From assembly GCA_002841405.1 (NCBI GenBank), contig PGZR01000001.1:18501-82500 (forward strand): a DNA stretch of 64,000 nt, read 5' to 3'. Below are positions 16,261-25,493 of the stretch, in pieces. Made by a program: the position numbers and the translations under genes. The notes beneath the pieces were generated by a model, which was not told where the DNA came from, searched no databases, and saw only the letters and a list, made by a program, of their open reading frames with translations. Numbering within the stretch: the first letter of the stretch is position 1; each line of letters starts with the position of its first letter. This DNA comes from Firmicutes bacterium HGW-Firmicutes-4. GTDB lineage: Bacteria; Bacillota; Clostridia; Eubacteriales; Eubacteriaceae.

Positions 16261-17536
16261 TGACTTTGCTCCTTTCTATTTCGTCCAGGATAATTGTTTT
16301 ATAGTCGGCTCTCAACTGCTCCAGATCCAGGTAGTTATCCAGGTTCAGCGTAGGTTGATAAACCTCGTTAATTTCATAATGCACGTGGGTATCTTTAGCT
16401 GCTCTTTTGGCAAAGACCAGGCTTTCAAGCAGCGAGTTGCTGGCCAGTCGGTTGGCTCCGTGAACGCGATTGCAGCTGATTTCACCGATGGCATAGAGAT
16501 GTGCCATGGAAGTGCGGCTATCCAGATCGACTTTAATGCCGCCCATAAAATAATGCTGGGCGGGGGTCACCGGGATACATTCCCGGGTAATATCATAGCC
16601 TTCTTCCAGACAATGTTTAAAGATATTGGGAAAACGATGGGTGATCACATCACTGCCCATATCCTGCATCGACAACCAGACAAAATCACTTTCATCCTGC
16701 TCCATTTGCTTGTGAATAGCCTTGGTCAGCAAATCACGAGGTAACAGTTCATCCACAAACCGCTGCATTTTACGGTTATAGAGCACTGCTCCTTCACCCC
16801 GAACCGATTCGGAAATCAGAAAACGGCGCCCGGGCTTTTGGGAATAGAGGGTTGTTGGATGAATTTGAATATAGCTGATGTTCTCCAGCTCGATCTGATG
16901 CTTTAAAGCGATGGCAATGGCGTCTCCGGTGAGATGGGCTAAATTAGTGGAGCTGTGAAACAGCCCACCCAATCCCCCGGTGGCCAGAACCACGTAATCG
17001 GAGTAGTACAAGTGAATGACACCCGCCCCGTCACTGGCCACAACCCCGGTGCAGCAGTTATCCTGACAGATCAGATCGACCATGACCATATTTTCGATGA
17101 TGGTAATATTGGGTCGCTGCTTAACTTGGGCCAATAATTTGCTGGTAATTTCTTTGCCAGTGAGATCTTCGTGATAAAGAATCCGGGCCCGGGAATGGGC
17201 CCCTTCTCTGGTATAGGCCAGTTCGCCATTCTTCTTTTCAAACTCCACACCGAGATCGATCAGATCGGTGATGATTTCCGGCGAGCTGCGGATCATCACA
17301 TCCACCGATGCCCGATCATTTTCATAGTGTCCTGCTTTTAAGGTATCCTCAAAAAAACTATCATAATCATCCTCATCCCTTAAGACGCAGATCCCGCCCT
17401 GGGCCAGGTAAGAATCACTTTCATCCACGGTTGTTTTGGTGATCATCAGAATTTCTTTGGTTTGGGGTATGTTCAGGGCATAAAACAAACCAGAAGCACC
17501 GGTGCCAACCACAATAATATCGGTTTTGCCGTTCAT
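16238..17536 (-). CDS. nadB: L-aspartate oxidase
   Basis: 432 residues. The FAD fold starts IIVVGTGASGLFYALNIP; the family signatures are LAQGGICV and the active-site region RFLISESVRGEGAVL, then HYFMGGIKVDL and HGANRLASNSLLE. It oxidises L-aspartate to iminoaspartate, the NadA substrate; in an anaerobe fumarate or another acceptor probably replaces oxygen. Shorter than the E. coli enzyme (about 540), lacking much of the C-terminal helical domain. AAGGAGCACTTGAA precedes ATG. Confidence 0.95.
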   Translation of the reverse strand: MNGKTDIIVVGTGASGLFYALNIPQTKEILMITKTTVDESDSYLAQGGICVLRDEDDYDSFFEDTLKAGHYENDRASVDVMIRSSPEIITDLIDLGVEFEKKNGELAYTREGAHSRARILYHEDLTGKEITSKLLAQVKQRPNITIIENMVMVDLICQDNCCTGVVASDGAGVIHLYYSDYVVLATGGLGGLFHSSTNLAHLTGDAIAIALKHQIELENISYIQIHPTTLYSQKPGRRFLISESVRGEGAVLYNRKMQRFVDELLPRDLLTKAIHKQMEQDESDFVWLSMQDMGSDVITHRFPNIFKHCLEEGYDITRECIPVTPAQHYFMGGIKVDLDSRTSMAHLYAIGEISCNRVHGANRLASNSLLESLVFAKRAAKDTHVHYEINEVYQPTLNLDNYLDLEQLRADYKTIILDEIERSKVIERIDKA

Positions 17537-17549
17537 TTCAAGTGCTCCT

Positions 17550-18458
17550 TCATTTGGCCAGTAGCAGCATTTTTTCCAGCGCTAAAACTGCCTTGGTCCG
17601 GGTTTCATCATCAACTTCCATCTGATTGATGCCGTTCTCCAGGGCATAGGCCACCTTAGCAAGGGTGATCTTTTTCATGTTAGGGCAGATCTGGTTTTTA
17701 TTGATGGTATAGAACTTTTTATCGGGATTGTTTTTCTTGAGTTGATAGAGAATACCAATTTCGGTACCAATAATAAATTCGTCGGCGTCGCTGGCGGTGG
17801 CATAATCAATAATCCCCGCCGTACTCCCCACATAATCCGCGGCGCCAATCACGGTCATCGTACATTCGGGATGCACCAGCACCTTGGCCTCGGGATGAGC
17901 GGCTTTGGCATCTTCCAGTTCGTCGATCATGATTTCGTCGTGGACATGACAATAGCCATCATTAAAAATAAAATGCTTTTCCGGAACTTGGCTGGCGATG
18001 TATTGACCCAGGTTTTGATCCGGTACAAAATAAATATTCTGTTGGGGCAAAGCCCTGACGATTTTTAGCGCATTAGACGAGGTCACACAGACATCCACAA
18101 CTTTTTTGATTTCGGCGGTTGAATTGATATAGCAAACCACCGCCAGATCATCGTAATTTTCCCGGACCTCGGCAATCTTATCAATGGCCGCCATATGAGC
18201 CATCGGACAATCGGCAAGGGCTTCCGGCATGATCACGGTTTTTTCGGGACTGAGAATTTTGGCACTTTCACCCATAAAGGTAACCCCACAAAAGACGATC
18301 ACTTTTTGGGGCAGCTCAACAGCAATTTTGCTGAGATAATAAGAATCACCGACATAATCGGCAATCTCCTGAATTTCATCATTGACATAGTAATGGGCTA
18401 AAATAACCGCATCTTTTTCTTTTTTCAGTTTTTCTATTTTTAACAAGATCTCTTTCAT
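17550..18458 (-). CDS. nadA: Quinolinate synthase
   Basis: 302 residues with AHYYVNDEIQEIADYVGDSYYLS, the 4Fe-4S cysteines in VCYINSTAEIKKVVDVCVTSSN, HPECTMTV and NKNQICPNMKKITL, and the substrate motif GYCHVHDE. It condenses iminoaspartate with dihydroxyacetone phosphate to quinolinate. It is the first gene of the nad operon, with TAGGAGGCATAAAAA before ATG. Confidence 0.96.
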   Translation of the reverse strand: MKEILLKIEKLKKEKDAVILAHYYVNDEIQEIADYVGDSYYLSKIAVELPQKVIVFCGVTFMGESAKILSPEKTVIMPEALADCPMAHMAAIDKIAEVRENYDDLAVVCYINSTAEIKKVVDVCVTSSNALKIVRALPQQNIYFVPDQNLGQYIASQVPEKHFIFNDGYCHVHDEIMIDELEDAKAAHPEAKVLVHPECTMTVIGAADYVGSTAGIIDYATASDADEFIIGTEIGILYQLKKNNPDKKFYTINKNQICPNMKKITLAKVAYALENGINQMEVDDETRTKAVLALEKMLLLAK

Positions 18459-18499
18459 TTTTTATGCCTCCTACTTTTAACCGGGTTTTGATGATTAAA

Positions 18500-18541
18500 A
18501 GTATAGCACTTATCTTTACACCTGACAAGCTGACTGTAAAG
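18500..18541 (-). promoter_or_regulatory. Sigma-70-type nadA promoter with candidate NiaR operator
   Basis: Minus strand TTGTCA (18528-18523), 17-bp spacer, TATACT (18505-18500). An inverted repeat CTTTACA-N14-TGTAAAG (18514-18541) overlaps the -35 region and is positioned to block RNA polymerase. Assignment of the repeat to NiaR is inferred from the niaR gene in the operon. Confidence 0.7.
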
Positions 18542-18542
18542 T

Positions 18543-19502
18543 TTATTTAATAAACTTCCTGATCTTGCGATTGCCTGCCATCATCTGCCAACCGATGATA
18601 ATGCCGGCCTGGTAGTGGAGTTCGCAGTCAGCGCTGGCGGCGACAAGCTGTTCCAGCAATTGCTGGTTGGCAAAGACATCATGGTAATAGCCCAGATCAT
18701 CCTGCATTTTTTCAAACGCATCCATCGATTTGCGGGTCTTCCGGTCAAGAATGGTTGACAGCTGTTCGATGACGTAGCGGAGTTTTTTGCTCTTGATGCG
18801 AACCCGGTGAACAGCCTGTTGATCTTTTACATCCAGACTTTTCATGCTCCGCCTGATTTTTTTTAGCCAATTTTCAATATGCTTGTCCGTATATTCCTTG
18901 ATTGATAATTGTAAATCCGGTGCCCCCGCTTCCCAGGGATCATTGAGTTTCCAAACCCAAATGTCCAGCAAATCCAGCGCAAAGACATCGGTTTTAAGAC
19001 TTGTCCATAACTGTTCAAAGGCCATTTCACGTTTCCCTTGAAGATGATCTTTGAACTTCCCGAAATCACTGCTCTCCAGGCTTGCGTTTTTTTCGATTTC
19101 AGCAATTCCGGAAAGCAGAACATCCAGTTGCCGGACTTCACCAAATTGCTGCCCCATTTTCCGCAGCGTATCCTGTTGTAGCTGATAACTTTCAGCTTTG
19201 AATAGTGGTTTGAAAAAAGCCAGGATCGCCCGAAACTTACGGATGCGAACCCGGACCTGATGAACCCCTTCCGGATCGCTCTGATTTTCAAAGAATCGAT
19301 CATAAGCATTTAGAATTTCATTAAATCCGCTATTTATGATGATCTCCACCGCTACGACCACCTTCTTTTTTGCTTTAATATTCATGTTTGATTGACTAAC
19401 AACCCGTACTGATTTTATCGGCGGTATCTGGGGCTGCCGTAAACCTTTTTCATAGCGCCCCTGATTTTCCATTAATAAGATCGCCAGCTTTTCCATCATC
19501 AT
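18543..19502 (-). CDS. CHAD domain protein
   Basis: 319 residues, helical and rich in Lys/Arg, with conserved histidines in the two CHAD signatures GVHQVRVRIRKFRAIL and QAVHRVRIKSKKLRYVIE. CHAD domains bind inorganic polyphosphate through these basic helices. No CYTH domain is attached and no polyphosphate kinase is adjacent. It lies alone between the nad operon and modC. The true start is uncertain because three ATGs are in tandem. Cytoplasmic. Confidence 0.85.
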   Translation of the reverse strand: MMMEKLAILLMENQGRYEKGLRQPQIPPIKSVRVVSQSNMNIKAKKKVVVAVEIIINSGFNEILNAYDRFFENQSDPEGVHQVRVRIRKFRAILAFFKPLFKAESYQLQQDTLRKMGQQFGEVRQLDVLLSGIAEIEKNASLESSDFGKFKDHLQGKREMAFEQLWTSLKTDVFALDLLDIWVWKLNDPWEAGAPDLQLSIKEYTDKHIENWLKKIRRSMKSLDVKDQQAVHRVRIKSKKLRYVIEQLSTILDRKTRKSMDAFEKMQDDLGYYHDVFANQQLLEQLVAASADCELHYQAGIIIGWQMMAGNRKIRKFIK

Positions 19503-19601
19503 CGCTATTTTCCAACCTTTCAGGTTAATTATTTTATCTTTTTATTTATATACCCACCGATGCCTTAAACCCATGATTAAAGTGATTGTTTTTTAGAAAA
19601 C

Positions 19602-19653
19602 AAAAACAGGAAATCAACGATGCTGATTTCCTATCGTAGATTTCCTGTTTTTT
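19602..19653. terminator. Intrinsic terminator after modC
   Basis: AAAAACAGGAAATC pairs with GATTTCCTGTTTTTT across a 23-nt loop. On the minus strand it follows the modC stop and ends in a T-run; it is symmetric enough to work in both directions. Confidence 0.75.
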
Positions 19654-19677
19654 ATTATGAGACAATGGTGGTTAAAT

Positions 19678-20751
19678 TTATTGATCAACAAAGAACGCAA
19701 ATTCCGGATTGATATAAATGATAAATGGTTCACTGAGATTCTTTAAGTGGTTGCGTTCTTCCCTGCTGATTTCGCACTGAATATGAAAATCCTGTATTGA
19801 TTCCGGTCGGGCACCTATTTTTAAATAAAGTGATGTTCGAAAAGGACCATCGCTTTCATCAGCGATCCAGACCTTAAAACAGTTTTCTTGCTGGCTATTC
19901 GGTTCGTCCACCAGTTTAACCTGATTGGCTCTGATCCCCAAATAACCGTTATCGTGTTCGATTTTCATGACCGTGGTCAGTGAAATATGCCACTGCGGGA
20001 CGTGCAGGCGGTTTTCAGCCAGCCGAGTTGCTGCCACAATATTTTTGCAGCCAGTTATTTTGGCGGTCTCCAACGATGCTGGCCATTTGAAGATAGCATC
20101 TTTCTGCCCATAGATTTCCACCTTACCCGTATTAAACACCGCGATATAGTCAGCCAAGCGGTAAGCTTCCTCGCGATTATGGGTGACAAAGAGAGTCAAT
20201 CCCTGGAAGTCTTTCAATAATTCTGACATTTCTCGCATCATGTGATTGCGGAGATGCACATCCAGGGCTGAGAACGGCTCATCCAATAAAAGCATATCCG
20301 GTTCAACCGCCACCGCTCGGGCCAGAGCCACCCGTTGCTGCTGTCCCCCGGATATTTGGGTGGGGTAACGTTTGCCAATATCACCCAGATGGTATTTTTC
20401 CATCAAGGCGCTGACCCGGTTGTTTTTTTCTGTCTTCGACAGCTTGTCGAGTCCGAAAGCAATATTTTCCTCAATCGTCATATTGGGGAAAAGGGCATAG
20501 TTCTGAAATAGGAAACCCACTTTTCTTTCCCGCATTGTCAGGTTAATCTTTTTTTCTGAGTCAAAAAATGTTTTCCCATTAATAATAATTTGGCCTTCGT
20601 CGGGCTTAACCAATCCGGCGATACACCGCAACAGCATACTTTTTCCTGAACCGGAAGCGCCTAATATTCCAATAGTATCTTCCTTTGACTGGAGTTTTAC
20701 ATCCAGTTGAAAATCATATAGTTTCTTTTTGATATCAATAATAAACTCCAT
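19678..20751 (-). CDS. modC: Molybdate ABC transporter ATPase
   Basis: 357 residues with Walker A GASGSGKS (about 30), LFQNYALFPNMTIEENI, signature ISGGQQQRVALARA and Walker B MLLLDEPFSALD, then FVTHNREEA. The C-terminal 120 residues form the regulatory extension expected for ModC-type ATPases, though I cannot identify a clear TOBE motif. The ribosome binding site GGAGGG lies at the end of modB, 3 bp away. It powers ModB with ModA-bound molybdate or tungstate. Confidence 0.92.
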   Translation of the reverse strand: MEFIIDIKKKLYDFQLDVKLQSKEDTIGILGASGSGKSMLLRCIAGLVKPDEGQIIINGKTFFDSEKKINLTMRERKVGFLFQNYALFPNMTIEENIAFGLDKLSKTEKNNRVSALMEKYHLGDIGKRYPTQISGGQQQRVALARAVAVEPDMLLLDEPFSALDVHLRNHMMREMSELLKDFQGLTLFVTHNREEAYRLADYIAVFNTGKVEIYGQKDAIFKWPASLETAKITGCKNIVAATRLAENRLHVPQWHISLTTVMKIEHDNGYLGIRANQVKLVDEPNSQQENCFKVWIADESDGPFRTSLYLKIGARPESIQDFHIQCEISREERNHLKNLSEPFIIYINPEFAFFVDQ

Positions 20752-20754
20752 CGA

Positions 20755-21438
20755 TTACCCTCCAAACCCCCGTTGCTGGTTCTTTTTGCGGCTTTCCCAG
20801 TAATTGTTGATAACCAGCACCGTTAACGAAATGGCAAAAATGATCAGCACCCAAATCAGGGCTACTTGCATCTCACCACCCTGGGTGGCAAAATAGATGG
20901 CAATCGGGATGGTTTCGGTTTTTCCGGGAATGCTGCCGGCCACCATCAGGGTCGCGCCAAATTCGCCGAGACAACGGGCAAAGGTCAGGGCTGTGGCGGC
21001 GGCGATCCCCGGTCGGGCCACCGGTACGGCCACCCGCCAGAATACTTTGACTTCTGAGGCCCCCAGGGTTCTGGCAGCACTGAGAATATTGGGGTCGATT
21101 TGTTCAAAGGCCCCCATGGTCGTTTTATACATCAGCGGAAAGGACACCACAATGGCGGCAATCACGGCAGCATACCAGGAAAAGATGATGTTGACCCCAA
21201 ATATTTCCAGAAAATTTCCGATTGGTCCATTCTTACCGATCAGCAGCAGAATCCCAAACCCGGCGACAGTTGGCGGTAAAACCAGCGGGAGTGTTAATAT
21301 GCCATCGATTAAACCCTTCCAGCGGCCATTATATTTTGTCATCAGCCAGGCCATAATGAGACCCAGAAAAAAGACAATGACCGTGGCTGTCAAGGTAACC
21401 TTGATTGAAATCCACGCCGGCGATAAATCGAAATTCAT
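20755..21438 (-). CDS. modB: Molybdate ABC transporter permease
   Basis: 227 residues with five hydrophobic helices, the ModB segment TLPLVLPPTVAGFGILLLIG, and the ATPase-coupling loop around ARTLGASEVKVFWRVAVPVARPGI. The next gene modC begins 3 bp after its stop. Typical length for ModB. Confidence 0.94.
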   Translation of the reverse strand: MNFDLSPAWISIKVTLTATVIVFFLGLIMAWLMTKYNGRWKGLIDGILTLPLVLPPTVAGFGILLLIGKNGPIGNFLEIFGVNIIFSWYAAVIAAIVVSFPLMYKTTMGAFEQIDPNILSAARTLGASEVKVFWRVAVPVARPGIAAATALTFARCLGEFGATLMVAGSIPGKTETIPIAIYFATQGGEMQVALIWVLIIFAISLTVLVINNYWESRKKNQQRGFGG

Positions 21439-21495
21439 TGAATCACTCCCTTCCTTCGTTATTTTGTTTATTGATTTAATGCTCGGAGTATTATT

Positions 21496-22290
21496 TTACA
21501 GGGTGGTGAACCCATATTTGACAAAAACGGCTTTGGCAGCATCACTGCTTAAAAAGTCGACAAAGGCGGCCGCCGGATCCGGGTTTTTGCTGGCTTTGAT
21601 GACAGCCGCCGGATAGACAATCGCTTTATGAGATGCGGCCGGAGCGGTTGCAATAACCTTGACGCCCGTCGAGACTTTCGCATCGGTTGAGTATACCACA
21701 CCGGCATCCACATTGCCAGTTTCCACCCAGGTTAGTACTTCTTTAACATCTTTACCATAAACGATTTTTTCCGTGATCTGATCCATCACGTTATAATACT
21801 TAAACACATCAACGGCATATTGACCAACTGGTACACTGCTTGGTTCACCCAAGCCCAGTTTAGTGATCGATGGGTCAACCACCTGGGCAAAGTCGGTAAT
21901 GGTTAATTGGGAATCTTTAGGTACAATCAGAACCACTTCATTGCCCAGGATGTTTTTGAGGGTATCATCGTTTAATAATCCAGCATCTTTTAAGGTCGTC
22001 ATATCCTTTGATGAGGCTGGCATAAACACATCAACATCAGCACCTTGCTGAATCTGCTGGGCCAGGGATCCCGATGATCCAAAATTCAGGGTCAAGGTTG
22101 TGTCGGGCTCTTCTTTTAAATACAGGGTCTGGATTTCGGTCATGGCATCTTTCAAGCTGGCTGCCGCGGAAATGGTCAATGCCACCGGTTCAGACTTCAC
22201 TTCCTCTTTGGCTGCTGATTGACAGCCAGCCAGGGCAAAAACGATTGACAACAATGCAAGCAGGATAATTCCTCTTTTTAAAAAATCCAT
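21496..22290 (-). CDS. modA: Molybdate-binding lipoprotein
   Basis: 264 residues. The lipoprotein signal ends in the lipobox FALAGC (about 18-23). The mature protein has SAAASLKDAMTEI, NFGSSGSLAQQIQQGADVDVFMPAS and GLGEPSSVPVGQYAVD, the hallmarks of ModA. It captures molybdate or tungstate outside the membrane, needed for formate dehydrogenase and similar enzymes. A strong divergent promoter pair lies upstream. Confidence 0.95.
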   Translation of the reverse strand: MDFLKRGIILLALLSIVFALAGCQSAAKEEVKSEPVALTISAAASLKDAMTEIQTLYLKEEPDTTLTLNFGSSGSLAQQIQQGADVDVFMPASSKDMTTLKDAGLLNDDTLKNILGNEVVLIVPKDSQLTITDFAQVVDPSITKLGLGEPSSVPVGQYAVDVFKYYNVMDQITEKIVYGKDVKEVLTWVETGNVDAGVVYSTDAKVSTGVKVIATAPAASHKAIVYPAAVIKASKNPDPAAAFVDFLSSDAAKAVFVKYGFTTL

Positions 22291-22308
22291 CTCTTTCTCC
22301 TTAATAAA

Positions 22309-22354
22309 ATTCGTTACGTTACGTTACGTATAACATCGTTACGTAACGAATTTG
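22309..22354. repeat. Interrupted inverted repeat of CGTTACGT units in the modA leader
   Basis: The leader contains AATTCGTTACGTTACG, TTACGTATAACAT, then CGTTACGTAACGAATTT. The outer 17-mers are inverted with one mismatch, and TTACGT repeats four times. It lies between the modA promoter and its start, so it may be an operator or a leader hairpin. Confidence 0.65.
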
Positions 22355-22369
22355 TGGTTATTTTTCCTT

Positions 22370-22448
22370 ATTATACTCGCTTTCATCACGTTTGTCAACT
22401 AATCCAAAGCAATTTATAATTGTCAAACGTGATGAAACGTGTTATAAT
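22370..22448. promoter_or_regulatory. Divergent modA / regulator promoters with duplicated operator
   Basis: For modA (minus): TTGACA (22398-22393), 17 bp, TATAAT (22375-22370). For the regulator (plus): TTGTCA (22420-22425), 17 bp, TATAAT (22443-22448). The spacer of each promoter begins with AACGTGATGAAA. The two copies form an inverted repeat (22381-22398 with 22420-22437, 17 of 18 matching), so one protein could cover both spacers. Confidence 0.85.
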
Positions 22449-22479
22449 TCACTTAATTATTAACGACATGGAGATGAAT

Positions 22480-23433
22480 ATGGAAAATAACACCGCTTTA
22501 ACCGCTCAGGATGTCGCTGATATCCTGAAAATCGCTAAGAATACTGTTTATGAATTGATCAAACGAGGCGAATTGAATTCCTATAAGGTTGGCCGAAAGG
22601 TTCGCTTCACGCTCAGCGATGTCGAGGAGTATATTGCCCGCTCCAAGAGTATTCAAAAGCCCCTGATCGAATCCGTTGTCACGCCTTCCCAACCACCTTT
22701 AAACAATACGAATCCGACGGTTTCCGGAAATGATTTCATTATCTGCGGTCAGGATTTGATGCTGGATGTTTTATCCAGTTATATTGAAAAGCTGGCTCCA
22801 GGAACCCGCACCCTGCGCTCTTATATTGGTAGCTATAACAGCCTGGTCGCCCTATATCAGGGACATGTTCAGGTTGCCACAGCTCATCTCTGGGATGGCG
22901 ATACCGGGAACTACAATGTTCCCTATGTGCGACGACTGCTTCCGGGAATTCCCACCATTATTATCCATCTGACCTCCCGAATTCAGGGTTTTTATGTGCC
23001 AAAAGGCAACCCTAAAAACATCCACACCTGGTCAGATCTGGCTCAGCCAGATCTGACTATTATCAACCGGGAAAAGGGTTCCGGTTCCCGAATCCTTTTA
23101 GATGAGCACCTGCGTCTCCTGGGCATCCACGGCCCCTCAATTAACGGCTATCTGCGGGAGAGTCAATCTCACTTTGCCGTGGCCAGCACCGTTAGCCGAG
23201 GCGGAGCAGATGTAGCCGTGGGACAGGAAAAAGTGGCCAGTCAGATTAAAGACATTGATTTTATTCCGCTGCAAAAAGAACGTTATGAACTGGTCATTAA
23301 AAAAGAAGATTACCACACGGCACCGGTTCAGGCAATTCTTGAAATTCTCCGTTCTGAAGAATTCCGGTTGGAGTTTGAAGGCATCGACGGCTATTACATT
23401 GAGGAAATGGGAAATATTATTGCCGAAATATAA
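22480..23433 (+). CDS. Excisionase-type HTH regulator with periplasmic-binding-like domain (mod operon regulator)
   Basis: About 317 residues. N-terminal MerR/excisionase-like HTH: LTAQDVADILKIAKNTVYELIKRGELNSYKVG. The C-terminal domain of about 230 residues (from FIICGQDLMLDVLS) contains YIGSYNSLVALYQGHVQVATAHLWDG and REKGSGSRILLDEHL, the PBP-like fold of PF12727-type regulators related to molybdate-binding proteins. The start at ATG 22480 is set by GGAG 6 nt upstream. Divergence from modABC and the shared operator suggest it senses molybdate or tungstate and controls both promoters. Ligand is inference. Confidence 0.87.
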   Translation: MENNTALTAQDVADILKIAKNTVYELIKRGELNSYKVGRKVRFTLSDVEEYIARSKSIQKPLIESVVTPSQPPLNNTNPTVSGNDFIICGQDLMLDVLSSYIEKLAPGTRTLRSYIGSYNSLVALYQGHVQVATAHLWDGDTGNYNVPYVRRLLPGIPTIIIHLTSRIQGFYVPKGNPKNIHTWSDLAQPDLTIINREKGSGSRILLDEHLRLLGIHGPSINGYLRESQSHFAVASTVSRGGADVAVGQEKVASQIKDIDFIPLQKERYELVIKKEDYHTAPVQAILEILRSEEFRLEFEGIDGYYIEEMGNIIAEI

Positions 23434-23455
23434 AAAACGGCTTACGCCGTTTTTT
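23432..23455. terminator. Bidirectional terminator between the mod regulator and dxs
   Basis: AAAAAACGGC-TTAC-GCCGTTTTTT serves both converging genes and overlaps their stop codons. Confidence 0.9.
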
Positions 23456-25355
23456 ATTTATTTCCCAATATTCCAATAATTTCGTCAGCAATTTGCGCTG
23501 GCAAAAATCCGCAGTAGTCATACAACGCTGGGAGATCGCCCTGTTCCATCAGGGGGTTTTCAATGGCGTGAATGCGGATCTTACCGGGCTTAAGGTGGTC
23601 ATCCTGGGCGATTGCGGCGGCCAGTTTTTCGCCAATTCCGCCGCTTCTGATTCCTTCTTCCAGAACATAAAAAAGCTTAGGCTGTCCTATTAGTGACCGA
23701 ATTTTTTCCAGCTGTAGCGGGTAAACCTTGACCAGTTTGATTAACCGGATTGGGTTGTTTGCTTTTAATAATTGAATTGCCTCATAAGCGTTTTTGGTAA
23801 TCCGGCCATAGGTTAGGATCACAATTTCCGGTTGCTCAGAATCTTTACCGGCTTCTGAAAAATCTTGATAGCTGAGATCACCATCATGAATAAAACCGCT
23901 GCGGTCGTATTGCTGTTGGGCTCCTTTTGGGTAGCGGATAACAGCCAGATTTTTATTCTCAAAGCTCTGCTTAAAACTCTGTCTCATTTCGTCATAGGTT
24001 TCCGGACTGAAAATTTCCATTCCCGGGATAGAAGACAGATAGGAACAGTCGTAAATGCCCTGATGGGTAATCCCGTCTCCCGGCACCAGACCACAACGAT
24101 CAAGAGCCATAATCAGTGGCAACTTTTGAATCGCGGCATCATGGATCAGTTGATCATAGACGCGTTGAACAAAGGTTGAATAAATGGCACAGACCGGAGT
24201 CTTGCCATTGGCCGAAAGGCCGGCCGCAAAGGTAACGGCATGTTCTTCGGCAATCCCCACATCATAAAAACGCTCAGGATGAGTTTGGCTAAATTTATCC
24301 AGGCCGGTGCCACCGGTCATGGCCGCGGTAATGGCACAAATGGAAGCGTTGGTGTTGGCCGCTTCTACCATAATTTTTCCAAATGCGGCTGAAAAGTTGT
24401 TCTCTGATTCTTTTTTTTCAATCCCTTTGGCCTGGTCAAAAGGACCCGACGAGTGATACATTTCCGGATGTTCCTCGGCATCGAGATAACCCTTTCCTTT
24501 AACCGTGTGGACATGAACCAGGCAGCAGCTGGTTTTACTTTTTGCTTCACCAAGCACTGATTCGAGTTTTTTGAGATCACAGCCATCGACCGGCCCCAGA
24601 TAGTCCAGACCCAGATGTTCGAAAAAGTTCTCGGCTACTACCCGTTTTTTAAGATGCTTTTTAAATTTTCGGGTTCCTTCAATCAGACCCTCCCCGACTA
24701 AGGGTATTCTGTGTAAAAGTGACTGGGTCTGATGCTTTAAATTAAAATAATTCTGACTGTTTCTGATTTTTGATAAATAATTTGACAAGCCGCCAACATT
24801 TTCCGAAATCGACATTTCATTATCATTCAGGATAATAATCAGTCGCAGGTTTTTTTTATTGCAATTATTCAAGGCTTCGTAAATCATCCCATTGGTGAAT
24901 GATCCATCACCGACTACGGCAATCACATAATTATCCTTATTATCCAACTGATTGGCCATGGCCAGACCCAGCGCCGCTGAAATCGAGGTGCCGCTGTGAC
25001 CGGCTCCAAAAGCATCTTTTTCACTCTCTTTGCGATTGGTGAAACCGGAGATTCCGTTCCACTGACGGAGGGTGTCAAATTCCTGCTGTCGCCCAGTTAA
25101 TAATTTATGAGCATAGCATTGGTGACCGACATCAAAAACAATTTGATCATCGGGGTTGTTAAAAACCCGGTGGATGGCCAGCGTCGTTTCGACGATACCG
25201 AGATTCGAAGCCAGGTGTCCACCATTTTTTGATACTGTTTCTAAAATTCTATGGCGTAGCTCCCCCGTCAGATTTTGGAGCTCGGCTTCCGACAGATTTT
25301 TTAAATCCTGGGGCGATAATATATTTTTTAATTGCTTCAATTTGAATCCTTTCAC
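23454..25355 (-). CDS. dxs: 1-deoxy-D-xylulose-5-phosphate synthase
   Basis: About 633 residues. TPP-binding motif VVGDGSFTNGMIYEALNN; N-terminal HLASNLGIVETTLAIHRVF and FDVGHQCYAHKLLTGR; central AEEHAVTFAAGLS; C-terminal transketolase domain. It condenses pyruvate and glyceraldehyde-3-phosphate for the MEP isoprenoid pathway and needs thiamine diphosphate. I place the start at GTG 25355, after GAGGGGAAGAAACG; the open frame extends nine codons further. It stands alone, converging on the mod regulator. Confidence 0.95.
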   Translation of the reverse strand: MKGFKLKQLKNILSPQDLKNLSEAELQNLTGELRHRILETVSKNGGHLASNLGIVETTLAIHRVFNNPDDQIVFDVGHQCYAHKLLTGRQQEFDTLRQWNGISGFTNRKESEKDAFGAGHSGTSISAALGLAMANQLDNKDNYVIAVVGDGSFTNGMIYEALNNCNKKNLRLIIILNDNEMSISENVGGLSNYLSKIRNSQNYFNLKHQTQSLLHRIPLVGEGLIEGTRKFKKHLKKRVVAENFFEHLGLDYLGPVDGCDLKKLESVLGEAKSKTSCCLVHVHTVKGKGYLDAEEHPEMYHSSGPFDQAKGIEKKESENNFSAAFGKIMVEAANTNASICAITAAMTGGTGLDKFSQTHPERFYDVGIAEEHAVTFAAGLSANGKTPVCAIYSTFVQRVYDQLIHDAAIQKLPLIMALDRCGLVPGDGITHQGIYDCSYLSSIPGMEIFSPETYDEMRQSFKQSFENKNLAVIRYPKGAQQQYDRSGFIHDGDLSYQDFSEAGKDSEQPEIVILTYGRITKNAYEAIQLLKANNPIRLIKLVKVYPLQLEKIRSLIGQPKLFYVLEEGIRSGGIGEKLAAAIAQDDHLKPGKIRIHAIENPLMEQGDLPALYDYCGFLPAQIADEIIGILGNK

Positions 25356-25493
25356 CGTTTCTTCCCCTCTATGCCATAGCACAAGGGATCATCGAAACAA
25401 TTGCCTCAATCACAGCATTTTTTATTTAGGCAGATTCCTGTTTTGTGAATCTGACTTAAGATATAATCATACCATATGAAGTATTATTTTTCT

